From: a bacterium
GTDB taxonomy: Bacteria > Patescibacteriota > Minisyncoccia > UBA6257 > 2-01-FULL-56-20
Assembly: GCA_021813155.1 (NCBI GenBank)
Contig: JAKALK010000043.1
Span: 1-7,257 of the forward strand
Length of the DNA: 7,257 nucleotides
Direction of reading: 5' to 3'
Shown: positions 1 through 6,029 of the stretch, piece by piece
Layout of the letters: the number at the start of each line of letters is the position of its first letter
How positions within the stretch are numbered: position 1 is the first letter of the stretch
Made by a program: the position numbers and the translations under genes
Notes under the pieces: generated by a model
What the model saw: only the letters and a program-made list of their open reading frames with translations
The model's database searches: none
What the model was told of the DNA's origin: nothing

Positions 1-966
1 CCCGAGGTTTTGCTTTACGCAACTTCTTCCACTTCGACTTACGCATGCCCATGGTGCGCTACTACTTACGTAATTGACGTTCAAGGGGACTCGGTCAGTG
101 ACAGCATAGTGCACGTCGGCGACCAGGCATATCCTCCCTTCGAGTACGAACTTACCGCATCGCCCGATGGAAGGTATCTACTGATCCATGAAATCAGCAA
201 AACCTTGGTTTGGGATGTGGTTGGTGGAAAGGCGGTGAAGTGGCTGGACGCCGCTTTAGTGACTTTCGCCGGCAATCAAGTCGTAGGCTCAAACGCGAGA
301 GTATTGACCTTCTGGAGTTATCCCGGCTTTGATTCACTGGGGCAGGATTCCACGCCATTCGTCGATCTGAAGTTCGACGGGCAATTCCTTTGGGGGCACA
401 AGCCCTACTCCGGTGTCGGGCATTTGGATAGTCTTAACTTTGCGCAGTATGACCTTACAACTCGCCACATCGTAAAAGAGTGGTCGCGCATATCATTTGA
501 TTGGGCATTCGGAGCGCATCAATACGAGCTTGGGCTGAATGGTGTGAAGTATTTTGTCGGGAGCACCTATTTGTCCGCGGTTGATTTCAATCAAGGCTGG
601 GTAGTTTTCCATGTTGCACTAGAGGAGAGTTCTCGAAGCGCTCACAACTACATCGCCGTCACTCCAGATTGGAGAGAGGTCTGGCTCTGGGGAGTTGGAA
701 GTATGCTTATGGGGCCAGAAGCTCCCAGCACTATCTTTGTCTACGACGCCATGACTGGGGTACTGATCAGGAAAATTCCCGTCCCCGGTCGCCAACAAAT
801 CGCGGATATCTGCTTCCATCCCTATTTGCCCATAGCCTACGCCACTTACGCTACGAGATCAGGACCGATTCTCGTCATCAACGCAGAAACGGGGGAGATT
901 GAAAAGACAATTTCCATCGGTCAAGGACTATACCCTCAGTCTCTCGCCGTCGCTCCTAGACCTTAA
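1..966 (+). CDS. Beta-propeller (YVTN/WD40-like) repeat protein, 5'-truncated
   Basis: The reading frame is open from base 1 and ends at TAA 964-966. The TTG at 10-12 is probably an internal Leu codon, because the upstream codons read P-E-V and continue a typical propeller strand. The 321 visible residues show repeated blade signatures: S-P-D-G at about 54-57 followed by a 'rylli' strand and 'lvWDv'; 'iFVYDAMTGVLIRKI' at about 245-259; and 'ILVINAETGEIEKTISIG' at about 290-307. The pattern of a strand, D/N-x-x-TG turn and next strand is that of YVTN-type propellers. These usually act as extracytoplasmic or scaffold domains, and no enzymatic role can be assigned. A CPWC motif (about 17-20) sits in a loop of the first visible blade and could be a disulfide or metal site. 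Any signal peptide would lie outside the window. GC is about 50% in lines sampled by eye, against roughly 30-42% in lines sampled further right, suggesting transfer or a different origin. The fold is fairly secure; the function is unknown. Confidence 0.75.
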   Translation, partial: PEVLLYATSSTSTYACPWCATTYVIDVQGDSVSDSIVHVGDQAYPPFEYELTASPDGRYLLIHEISKTLVWDVVGGKAVKWLDAALVTFAGNQVVGSNARVLTFWSYPGFDSLGQDSTPFVDLKFDGQFLWGHKPYSGVGHLDSLNFAQYDLTTRHIVKEWSRISFDWAFGAHQYELGLNGVKYFVGSTYLSAVDFNQGWVVFHVALEESSRSAHNYIAVTPDWREVWLWGVGSMLMGPEAPSTIFVYDAMTGVLIRKIPVPGRQQIADICFHPYLPIAYATYATRSGPILVINAETGEIEKTISIGQGLYPQSLAVAPRP

Positions 967-994
967 CTTGCCGTAACCATCTCTGTCGCTATTC

Positions 995-1032
995 TCCGCC
1001 CGGAGCTGTTTTAGCTCGCGGGCGGATCTTTT
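995..1032 (+). terminator. Probable intrinsic terminator of the propeller gene
   Basis: A GC-rich inverted repeat lies 28 bases after the stop codon. The left arm TCCGCCCG-GAGCT (995-1007) pairs with AGCTC-(G)-CGGGCGGA (1013-1026) around a GTTTT loop, with one bulged G at 1018. A short T run (1029-1032) follows. The T tract is short and separated by ATC, so termination may be only partial. Read on the minus strand the same hairpin has no T tract, so it is better assigned to the plus-strand gene than to the convergent MFS gene. Confidence 0.65.
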
Positions 1033-1150
1033 ACATATCATAACCTCCTGATTTTATGCGCGAGTTAACGAAAATGATTGAAAAATAGTCAAAACTTGCC
1101 TCCGAGCACCTTTCCTAACTAGCAAAATTAAAATCAAAACTAAAAACCCA

Positions 1151-2353
1151 TCAGCCCTGCGCCGGTGGATTTTTAGTTTGGAGAAAATTATGAACCAATA
1201 AAATTGGGATAGATATTGCTAGAATCAAAATTCCGAAAATAAAATGCCCGAAAACAATATTCGTCCGGATGATGCCAAACGCAAGCACGAGCGGTATCCA
1301 TATCCCATTCCCGTAAGCGAAAAAATTTAAAATAGATACCAATGTCGATTTATATTTCGAGTTATGAAACTCTTCAAAGATTTGCGATTCAAAAATTATA
1401 CTTCGCGTCCGGTCATAGGCGGGGAATAAGCTAAAAGCTAAAATGCTTAAAATCGGATTTCGCAAAACTCCAATCAAAATAAAAGCTATACTCACATACA
1501 AAATATCAAAAAGATAAAAATTCTTCGGCTTCAGCTTTTTGAGCAGGTGGATATAATTTGCGCCCAGAGCCGCCAGTAAACTCCCGAACGCCAGAATAAA
1601 GCCGAAATATTTAATTGGCACTCCTAAGTCTTGAAATATCAATTCCCGGTAAGTTATCACTTTATCAAAACTTGCTGAGACTACCCCGAAAATCATAAAC
1701 ACCAAAATCAATCGAATCCATGCCGGCTTCGTTAAAGATTTTTTAAGTTCAGAAATAAATCCAGCTTTGATATGTTCCTCCGAAATTTTCACATCCGGCT
1801 TCTTAAGGCTCAAAGCTAAAATAAATGTCACAAACGCGCATAGGAAACCCAAAATGAAGGGCAGATTTTTATCAATCTGATAAGTAAGAGGGATAAGCGC
1901 GATCAAAACCACATTCCCAAGCAATCCATAGCTTTGAGCTTTGGCCATTATTTTTGTGTATTCACTTTCTCTGCCAAGACCAATCAAAGTTTCATGCATA
2001 AATGCCTGCATTGTTCCTGATCCAAATGATGCACCTGCAAAAAACGCAACCGAAGCAATCAAACCGCCGTAGAAATTAGGCATAAATATGTATGGCAAAA
2101 CCGAGATGCTTGTGATAAACGATCCTAAAACTAGCGCCGATTTATGCCCCCAGCGGTCAGCGAGGTATCCCGTTGGCACTTCAAGGAGTATTTGAGTTAA
2201 GGCCGTCACACTTGCGATTATTCCGAGCTGTTCTAAGGTAACTTTGCCAACCAAAGTTAAATGGATCGTTATCAAAGGCAGAAAAACCCTCTTCGTAAAA
2301 ATCTTGAAGAGGTTATACTTAACTATGTTGCCCTCAAGTCCGTCTTGGGTCAT
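1151..2353 (-). CDS. MFS transporter, 12-TM permease
   Basis: This 400-residue integral membrane protein has the length and hydrophobic periodicity of a 12-helix major facilitator superfamily (MFS_1) permease. The clearest signature is motif A in the loop after the second helix: E58-V-P-x-G-Y-L-A-D66-R-W-G-H-K71. A basic central loop (about 183-212, K/E rich) separates the two six-helix halves. The second half carries R314-x-R in the loop matching the second motif A and 'STLVSILNFFAYGNG' (about 336-350), the helix that often carries the R-A-T-x-x-S pattern in this drug-efflux-like branch. Substrate cannot be read from sequence; related proteins are annotated as multidrug or small-molecule exporters. 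ATG at 2353 is the start because only 16 bp separate it from the divergent mltG. No Shine-Dalgarno precedes it, and a -10-like TAATAT lies six bases upstream, so the message may be leaderless. It converges on the propeller gene across a 184-bp spacer, where I see no clear terminator for it. Confidence 0.88.
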   Translation of the reverse strand: MTQDGLEGNIVKYNLFKIFTKRVFLPLITIHLTLVGKVTLEQLGIIASVTALTQILLEVPTGYLADRWGHKSALVLGSFITSISVLPYIFMPNFYGGLIASVAFFAGASFGSGTMQAFMHETLIGLGRESEYTKIMAKAQSYGLLGNVVLIALIPLTYQIDKNLPFILGFLCAFVTFILALSLKKPDVKISEEHIKAGFISELKKSLTKPAWIRLILVFMIFGVVSASFDKVITYRELIFQDLGVPIKYFGFILAFGSLLAALGANYIHLLKKLKPKNFYLFDILYVSIAFILIGVLRNPILSILAFSLFPAYDRTRSIIFESQIFEEFHNSKYKSTLVSILNFFAYGNGIWIPLVLAFGIIRTNIVFGHFIFGILILAISIPILLVHNFLQTKNPPAQG

Positions 2354-2356
2354 TAA

Positions 2357-2366
2357 ATAATATTAT
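2357..2366. promoter_or_regulatory. Symmetric bidirectional -10 element between MFS gene and mltG
   Basis: The decamer ATAATATTAT is a perfect palindrome lying exactly three bases from each of the two divergent ATG codons (2353 on minus, 2370 on plus). Taking TAATAT as the -10 hexamer (2358-2363 on plus; complement of 2360-2365 on minus), six bases separate it from each ATG, so the A of each start codon would fall at +1. This predicts two leaderless messages from one shared element. No good -35 box is visible at 16-18 bp on either side. The palindrome and spacing are seen directly; promoter function is inferred. Confidence 0.6.
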
Positions 2367-2369
2367 CCC

Positions 2370-3362
2370 ATGCTTCTTAAATCGCCCAAATTCATTACCT
2401 TTATCATCTTTTTATTCGTTATCATTGTCGCCGCCATCTGGTATCTAAGCGCCTCTGCCGCTCCGCAAGAAAACGTTGAGTCGGAAAGATTCATCATCGG
2501 TCTCAACACGAAACTTTCCGAGGCTATTGCTGATCTGAAGTCCGGCGGCTTCATCAAAAGCCCACTGGCTTTCAAAATTACCCTTGCTCTTACCAAGGCG
2601 GGAGATTTTAAACCCGGCGGCTACAAAATTTCAAAATCGATGAATGCCTGGACTATTGCCCAAACCCTTAAAACTGAGCCCTATATGAAGTGGGTTATTA
2701 TTCCTGAAGGCTACCGCAAGGAACAGATTGCCGAGATTTTGGCGCGCAATCTTGATTGGTCCGAAGAAATAACGGCAAAATGGATAGAAAAAGATACCGC
2801 CCAAAAAGCGGATTACGTTGAAGGCGTTTATTTTCCAGATACTTACTTAATTCCAGTCGATGAATCGCCATCCGACGTCGCTGCTCGCCTCATCGCCAAA
2901 TTCAACGAAAAATTTACGCCTTACTTAATTGAAGCCGCTAAACAAAATATTCGATGGCTCACGCTTCTAAAAATTGCCTCAATCATAGAGCGCGAAACCG
3001 GAAGCAAAGAGGATATGCCTCTCATCTCTGGTATTATCTGGAACCGACTGCTTAAAAATATCAAACTTGATATTGACGCTACTGTCCAGTACGCCCGCGG
3101 CAACGCAGGCGGCGGTTTCTGGGCTCCCTTAAAACCTGGCGACACTAAAATCGATTCGCCTTTTAATACCTACCTCCACTCTGGCTTACCGCCTCATCCT
3201 ATTTCCAACCCTGGCCTAAGCGCGATTGACGCCGCTCTCCATCCCACCAAAACTGATTGCCTTTATTACCTACACGACTCCTCGAAGCAAATTCACTGCA
3301 CTAAAACCTACAAAGAGCATAAAACCAACATTGAAATATATTTAAAAAACAATAGTATATAA
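2370..3362 (+). CDS. mltG: Endolytic murein transglycosylase MltG (YceG family)
   Basis: MltG is a membrane-anchored lytic transglycosylase that cuts nascent glycan strands inside the chain, thought to set strand length as peptidoglycan is made. The 330-residue product is close to the E. coli length of 340. Residues 7-27 form a single N-terminal membrane anchor with the catalytic part outside. The LysM-like subdomain spans about 38-115 (F-K-P-G-G-Y, then 'VIIPEGYRKEQIAEIL'). The catalytic domain shows E151-G-V-Y-F-P-D-T-Y, A203-S-I-I-E-R-E-T with E207 matching the catalytic Glu of E. coli (E218), D234-I-D-A-T-V-Q-Y, S263-P-F-N-T-Y and G272-L-P-P-H-P-I-S-N-P-G. The usual G in GLPPGPI is H here. 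All key motifs are intact. There is no Shine-Dalgarno before ATG 2370, and the start is fixed by the divergent gene and the anchor helix. A promoter-like sequence for the next operon overlaps its stop codon. Confidence 0.95.
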   Translation: MLLKSPKFITFIIFLFVIIVAAIWYLSASAAPQENVESERFIIGLNTKLSEAIADLKSGGFIKSPLAFKITLALTKAGDFKPGGYKISKSMNAWTIAQTLKTEPYMKWVIIPEGYRKEQIAEILARNLDWSEEITAKWIEKDTAQKADYVEGVYFPDTYLIPVDESPSDVAARLIAKFNEKFTPYLIEAAKQNIRWLTLLKIASIIERETGSKEDMPLISGIIWNRLLKNIKLDIDATVQYARGNAGGGFWAPLKPGDTKIDSPFNTYLHSGLPPHPISNPGLSAIDAALHPTKTDCLYYLHDSSKQIHCTKTYKEHKTNIEIYLKNNSI

Positions 3363-3363
3363 T
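3331..3363 (+). promoter_or_regulatory. Candidate promoter for the ABC transporter genes
   Basis: A consensus -10 hexamer TATAAT (3358-3363) overlaps the mltG stop codon (3360-3362). It would start transcription near 3370, giving a leader of about 12 nt before ATG 3382. TTGAAA at 3331-3336 resembles a -35 box, but it is 21 bp from TATAAT, which is too far. It would be 16 bp from the weaker TAGTAT (3353-3358). The -10 match is good and the -35 assignment is uncertain. Readthrough from mltG is also possible, since only 19 bp separate the genes. Confidence 0.4.
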
Positions 3364-3381
3364 TCTAAAGCGCGCGTTTTT

Positions 3382-4179
3382 ATGTCCATCATTTCAGTTA
3401 AAAACCTAACTAAAAAATTCAAAGACTTCGTCGCCGTAAAAGATATCTCCTTTGAAGTAGATCAAGGAGAAATTTTTGCGTTTTTAGGGCCGAACGGAGC
3501 AGGAAAATCAACAACGATTAAAATGTTAACCACCCTCCTTCATCCAGACGGAGGAATGATCCGGTTAAATAATTTCGACCCCGTTGTCCAAGGCGACGAG
3601 GTCCGCCGTTCTTTCGGTATTGTTTTTCAAGATCCAAGTTTAGACGACGAGCTCACCGCTGAAGAAAATTTAGAATTTCACGGTGTTCTCTATAAAGTTC
3701 CAAGCTCCATTCGCGAAAAACGTATCGGTGAACTCCTTAAATTCGTTGATCTTGAAGACCGCCGGAAAAGTTTAGTTAAAACGTTTTCCGGAGGTATGAA
3801 ACGACGCCTCGAAATTGCTCGTGGGCTTCTTCACCATCCCAAAATTTTATTTTTAGATGAACCTACCCTAGGTTTAGATCCTCAAACTCGGAACCATATG
3901 TGGAACTACGTGGTTAAGCTCAACAAAGAAGAGGGTATGACTATTTTTTTCACCACTCACTATATGGAAGAAGCTGACAAAGTAGCTGGACGTATTGCTG
4001 TTATCGATCACGGCAAGATTATCGCTGTCGGCACTTCAAATGAACTCAAATCTAAAACTAATACTAAAACCCTCGAAGAAGCTTTCTTAAATCTGACTGG
4101 CACAACCATTCGCGACGAAGAAGCTACCAGCAAAGATTATTTGCGAATGGCTCGTCGGATGTGGACCGGAAGAAAATAA
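3382..4179 (+). CDS. ABC-2 type transporter ATP-binding protein (DrrA/CcmA-like)
   Basis: This is the cytoplasmic ATPase of a two-gene ABC exporter; it binds and hydrolyses ATP to drive the permease encoded next to it. All nucleotide-binding motifs are intact: Walker A G36-P-N-G-A-G-K-S-T44, Q-loop Q83 in 'IVFQDPSLDDELTAEENL', signature F135-S-G-G-M-K-R-R142, Walker B I155-L-F-L-D-E-P161, D-loop G164-L-D166 and switch H193 in 'TTHYMEEAD'. At 265 residues it is a single nucleotide-binding domain with a short C-terminal tail. 'TLEEAFLNLTG' (230-240) is typical of the DrrA branch of daunorubicin-type and related exporters. The last ~25 residues are charged and end in a basic segment. Substrate is unknown. 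There is no Shine-Dalgarno; T5 immediately precedes ATG 3382. Its stop is 13 bp from the permease start, so the two are surely one operon. Confidence 0.95.
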   Translation: MSIISVKNLTKKFKDFVAVKDISFEVDQGEIFAFLGPNGAGKSTTIKMLTTLLHPDGGMIRLNNFDPVVQGDEVRRSFGIVFQDPSLDDELTAEENLEFHGVLYKVPSSIREKRIGELLKFVDLEDRRKSLVKTFSGGMKRRLEIARGLLHHPKILFLDEPTLGLDPQTRNHMWNYVVKLNKEEGMTIFFTTHYMEEADKVAGRIAVIDHGKIIAVGTSNELKSKTNTKTLEEAFLNLTGTTIRDEEATSKDYLRMARRMWTGRK

Positions 4180-4192
4180 ATTCACCTAAAAA

Positions 4193-4939
4193 ATGAGCAC
4201 TATCTATATTCTCTGGTTGCGACAAATCAAAAGATATCTTCGCTCCCGAGCGCGCATTATTGGTTCTTTAGGTCAGCCGATCTTGTTTCTCATCGCCCTA
4301 GGTTTTGGTTTTGGCCCGATTTTCAAACAGGCTGGAGGCGGCAACTATATGCAATTCTTAACTCCCGGCATCATCGGTATGAGCATACTTTTCACCGCCA
4401 TTTTCTCCGGCATCGAACTTATCTGGGATCGACAGTTTGGATTCCTGAAAGAAACCCTGGTTGCACCAGTCTCTCGTACTCAAATTATGATCGGCCGCAC
4501 TCTGGGCGGTGCCACCGTCGCCACTCTTCAGGGCTTAATTGTTCTTATTCTCTCGCTCTTTATCGGTTTCCATCTGGAACATTTCGGCATTCTCCTTTTA
4601 GCTATTGTTATTATGTTTATGATTGCTCTCATGTTTACGGCTTTGGGCACTGCCATTGCTTCACTTCTTGAAGATATGCAAGGATTCCAGCTTATTATGA
4701 ATTTCCTTGTAATGCCACTTTTCCTTCTCTCCGGCTCCCTGTTCCCACTTCAAGGTTTACCTAAGGCTATTAATTTTGTTTCTAAAATCGATCCATTGTC
4801 ATACGGTATCGACGCTCTCCGTGGTATCTTAGCTGGAAATTTCCACTTTGGGTTAGGATTGGATTTCTTAATCCTATTTCTGCTTATTATCTTTTTTATT
4901 GCTATTGGCACTTTTCTTTTCCGTCGTATTCAGGTTTAA
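4193..4939 (+). CDS. ABC-2 type transporter permease (DrrB-like)
   Basis: This is the membrane half of the exporter, probably working as a dimer with the upstream ATPase. The 248-residue protein has six predicted membrane segments (about 24-42, 56-76, 107-127, 132-153, 166-187 and 222-242), the ABC2_membrane layout. The family hallmark is clear: 'YMQFLTPGIIGMSILF' (52-67), then I77-W-D-R80-Q-F-G-F-L-K-E-T-L-V-A-P-V-S-R95, the conserved cytoplasmic loop that contacts the ATPase. The region 'LFLLSGSLFPLQGLP' (176-190), then 'IDPLSYGIDALRG' (199-211), is also typical of DrrB-like permeases. The N terminus is amphipathic and basic. No Shine-Dalgarno is visible in the 13-bp gap (TTCACCTAAAAA precedes the ATG), so translation may rely on coupling to the ATPase gene. 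Substrate is unknown; lipids, drugs or peptides are all possible. Confidence 0.93.
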   Translation: MSTIYILWLRQIKRYLRSRARIIGSLGQPILFLIALGFGFGPIFKQAGGGNYMQFLTPGIIGMSILFTAIFSGIELIWDRQFGFLKETLVAPVSRTQIMIGRTLGGATVATLQGLIVLILSLFIGFHLEHFGILLLAIVIMFMIALMFTALGTAIASLLEDMQGFQLIMNFLVMPLFLLSGSLFPLQGLPKAINFVSKIDPLSYGIDALRGILAGNFHFGLGLDFLILFLLIIFFIAIGTFLFRRIQV

Positions 4940-4966
4940 CAAGTATTAATTCTCTATTAAGAACCC

Positions 4967-4983
4967 CCTTGGCTTTTCCAAGG
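4967..4983. repeat. Perfect inverted repeat, candidate operator or hairpin
   Basis: CCTTGG (4967-4972) and CCAAGG (4978-4983) form a perfect 6-bp stem around a CTTTT loop in the 65-bp gap between the ABC permease and the SdpI-like gene. The left arm overlaps the candidate -35 box TTGGCT (4969-4974) of the downstream promoter, where a repressor dimer could bind. As RNA it would be a small hairpin 28 bases after the permease stop, but no T run follows, so it is a poor terminator. Confidence 0.45.
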
Positions 4984-4998
4984 AGTAAGGAGTAAAAT
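4969..4998 (+). promoter_or_regulatory. Candidate promoter of the SdpI-like gene, leaderless geometry
   Basis: TTGGCT (4969-4974, 4 of 6 to TTGACA) is followed by an 18-bp spacer and TAAAAT (4993-4998). Six bases then lead to ATG 5005, so transcription would start on the start codon. The spacer holds a tandem duplication of AAGGAGT (4980-4986 and 4987-4993). The second GGAG (4989-4992) lies 12 nt from the ATG, rather far for a Shine-Dalgarno, but it could serve on readthrough transcripts coming from the ABC genes. Confidence 0.5.
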
Positions 4999-5004
4999 TA
5001 TCAC

Positions 5005-5649
5005 ATGCACTTGCGTCGCAGCGAAATCATCGCTCTTTTAATTACCACCCTTGCTTTCCTGGTTGGTATTTATTTTTACCCCCAACTTCCAGAGAAAATG
5101 GCAACTCACTGGAACTCTACGGGCCAAGTGGATGGATTTATGAACCGTTTCTGGGGAACATTCCTAATGCCCATTATCTTCTTTGCGCTTTTCTTAATCT
5201 TTCTAGTTGTCCCTAACATCGACCCCAAGCGGGCAAATATTGATAAATTTCGCCGTTATTTTGATGGGTTTATCGTTATTTTATTTCTCTTCTTATTCTA
5301 TCTTTATCTGATCGCTATCTTCTGGAATCTTAACTATCGCTTTAATCTTGTCAGCTTTATCGTCCCGGCCATTGCTGTTCTTCTTTACGCCGCTGGCATT
5401 TTAATCTCCAAAGCCGAACCTAACTGGACCATCGGCATTCGCACTCCGTGGACGCTTTCAAATGAAAACGTTTGGAGAAAGACCCATATCCTGGGCGCCA
5501 AGCTTTTTAAAATCACTGCGGTTATCTCTTTAATCGGTATCTTTGCAACTAACTACGCTTTTTGGATTTTCATTATCCCTACAATCCTGTCTGCCTTCTA
5601 CTCAATTCTTTATTCTTATCTTGAATATCGCAAAGAAAACAAAAGGTGA
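5005..5649 (+). CDS. SdpI family membrane protein (DUF1648 + SdpI domains)
   Basis: The 214-residue membrane protein matches the SdpI family; B. subtilis SdpI (207 aa) gives immunity to the SDP killing peptide and signals to its repressor SdpR. The N-terminal DUF1648 part (about 8-60) shows a membrane helix, then Y25-P-Q-L-P-E-K-M-A-T-H-W-N-S-T-G40-Q-V-D-G-F, the family's hallmark. Further helices lie at about 53-70, 88-107 and 113-133. The SdpI domain follows with N140-W-T-I-G-I-R146-T-P-W-T-L-S-N-E-N-V-W157-R-K-T-H161, then two more helices (168-184, 186-204) and a charged tail. All family motifs are present. Family membership is strong. Immunity is only one possibility, since many relatives have no known toxin and I see neither an SdpC-like toxin nor an SdpR-like regulator here. 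Its TGA overlaps the GTG of the next gene. Confidence 0.85.
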   Translation: MHLRRSEIIALLITTLAFLVGIYFYPQLPEKMATHWNSTGQVDGFMNRFWGTFLMPIIFFALFLIFLVVPNIDPKRANIDKFRRYFDGFIVILFLFLFYLYLIAIFWNLNYRFNLVSFIVPAIAVLLYAAGILISKAEPNWTIGIRTPWTLSNENVWRKTHILGAKLFKITAVISLIGIFATNYAFWIFIIPTILSAFYSILYSYLEYRKENKR

Positions 5650-5948
5650 AAGTTTATCACTTTAAACCCGCCCGCCTAGGCATTTTTGCTGTTTATTATC
5701 CTATCACCATCCTCGGTTGGATTGTTACTTTTATCCTCACCGTCTTCTTTATTTTCTTTTTCCTTAAAGCCGATCAAGGGTCTCATTCGATAAGCGACAC
5801 CCTTTTTAAGTTTGCTCCCTTCGGCATTGCAGTCTTGCTCATCTTTGATTTGCTCTGTTTCCGGATAGGGGAATACCCCAATTGGTGGAACCCCGTTAGA
5901 AAAACACAAACTAAACCTCTTTTTGAGGGCGTTTCAAAAGAAAAATAG
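5646..5948 (+). CDS. Small hypothetical membrane protein, 100 aa
   Basis: I do not recognise this protein. It starts with GTG at 5646, overlapping the TGA of the SdpI-like gene by four bases (GTGA), an arrangement typical of translational coupling. The GTG is the first start in a frame that continues without a stop for 100 codons. Two hydrophobic stretches are visible: about 12-40 (long, aromatic and Ile/Phe rich) and 57-72. A polar loop (41-55) lies between them, and the C-terminal tail is aromatic then basic ('EYPNWWNPVRKTQTK', 76-90). A basic N terminus (K2, H5, K7, R10) suggests the N end is inside. Its position makes it a likely functional partner of the SdpI-like protein. Codon use looks like its neighbours. 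Real gene likely; function unknown. Confidence 0.65.
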   Translation: MKVYHFKPARLGIFAVYYPITILGWIVTFILTVFFIFFFLKADQGSHSISDTLFKFAPFGIAVLLIFDLLCFRIGEYPNWWNPVRKTQTKPLFEGVSKEK

Positions 5949-5993
5949 CAAGCCTATTGTTAATCAAATTCTTTAAACAGTTTTCTAATGGGG

Positions 5994-6021
5994 TGGAAAA
6001 AAAATGAAAACGGGGTAGAAT
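5994..6021 (+). promoter_or_regulatory. Candidate promoter of the queuosine-precursor transporter gene
   Basis: TAGAAT (6016-6021) matches the -10 consensus at 5 of 6 positions and lies eight bases before ATG 6030, so transcription would begin about two bases before the start codon. TGGAAA (5994-5999), 16 bp upstream of the -10, is a weak -35 candidate (4 of 6). No Shine-Dalgarno lies between the -10 and the ATG (AACTCCCA), which fits a leaderless or near-leaderless message. Confidence 0.5.
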
Positions 6022-6029
6022 AACTCCCA

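Noticed and set aside
669..902. Alternative-frame ORF within the propeller gene (similar shadows at 81-275, 619-819, 2363-2596, 2921-3145, 5676-5909, 5960-6145, 6274-6507, 6660-6876).
   Set aside because: All lie over or opposite well-supported genes, have no family motifs and read as low-complexity shadow translations.
1034..1049. Minus-strand AGGAGG (complement of 1044-1049) followed by ATG codons, a possible small gene.
   Set aside because: The first ATG is only two bases from the AGGAGG and opens a ~34-codon frame running back through the terminator hairpin into the propeller gene. The second ATG is followed at once by TAA. Neither looks like a real gene.
1070..1150. Minus-strand T-rich stretch downstream of the MFS gene as its terminator.
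   Set aside because: There are several T runs in the MFS direction, but I found no stable GC-containing hairpin before any of them.
967..1150. Possible tRNA, small RNA or CRISPR-like repeats in the largest gene-free stretch.
   Set aside because: No cloverleaf arms, T-loop consensus or repeated units are visible; only the terminator hairpin stands out.
4967..4983. Hairpin after the ABC permease gene read as an intrinsic terminator.
   Set aside because: The stem is perfect but is followed by AGTAAGGAG rather than a T run, and it overlaps a good promoter, so an operator-like role is preferred.
5944..5958. Inverted repeat AATAG-CAAGC-CTATT over the stop codon of the 100-aa gene, possible terminator.
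   Set aside because: The stem is only five AT-rich pairs with no following T run, too weak to call.
6004..6018. Five-codon mini-ORF (ATG to TAG) just upstream of the queuosine transporter gene, possible leader peptide.
   Set aside because: It lies upstream of the predicted transcription start, has no Shine-Dalgarno, and its stop overlaps the -10 hexamer. Chance is the simpler explanation.
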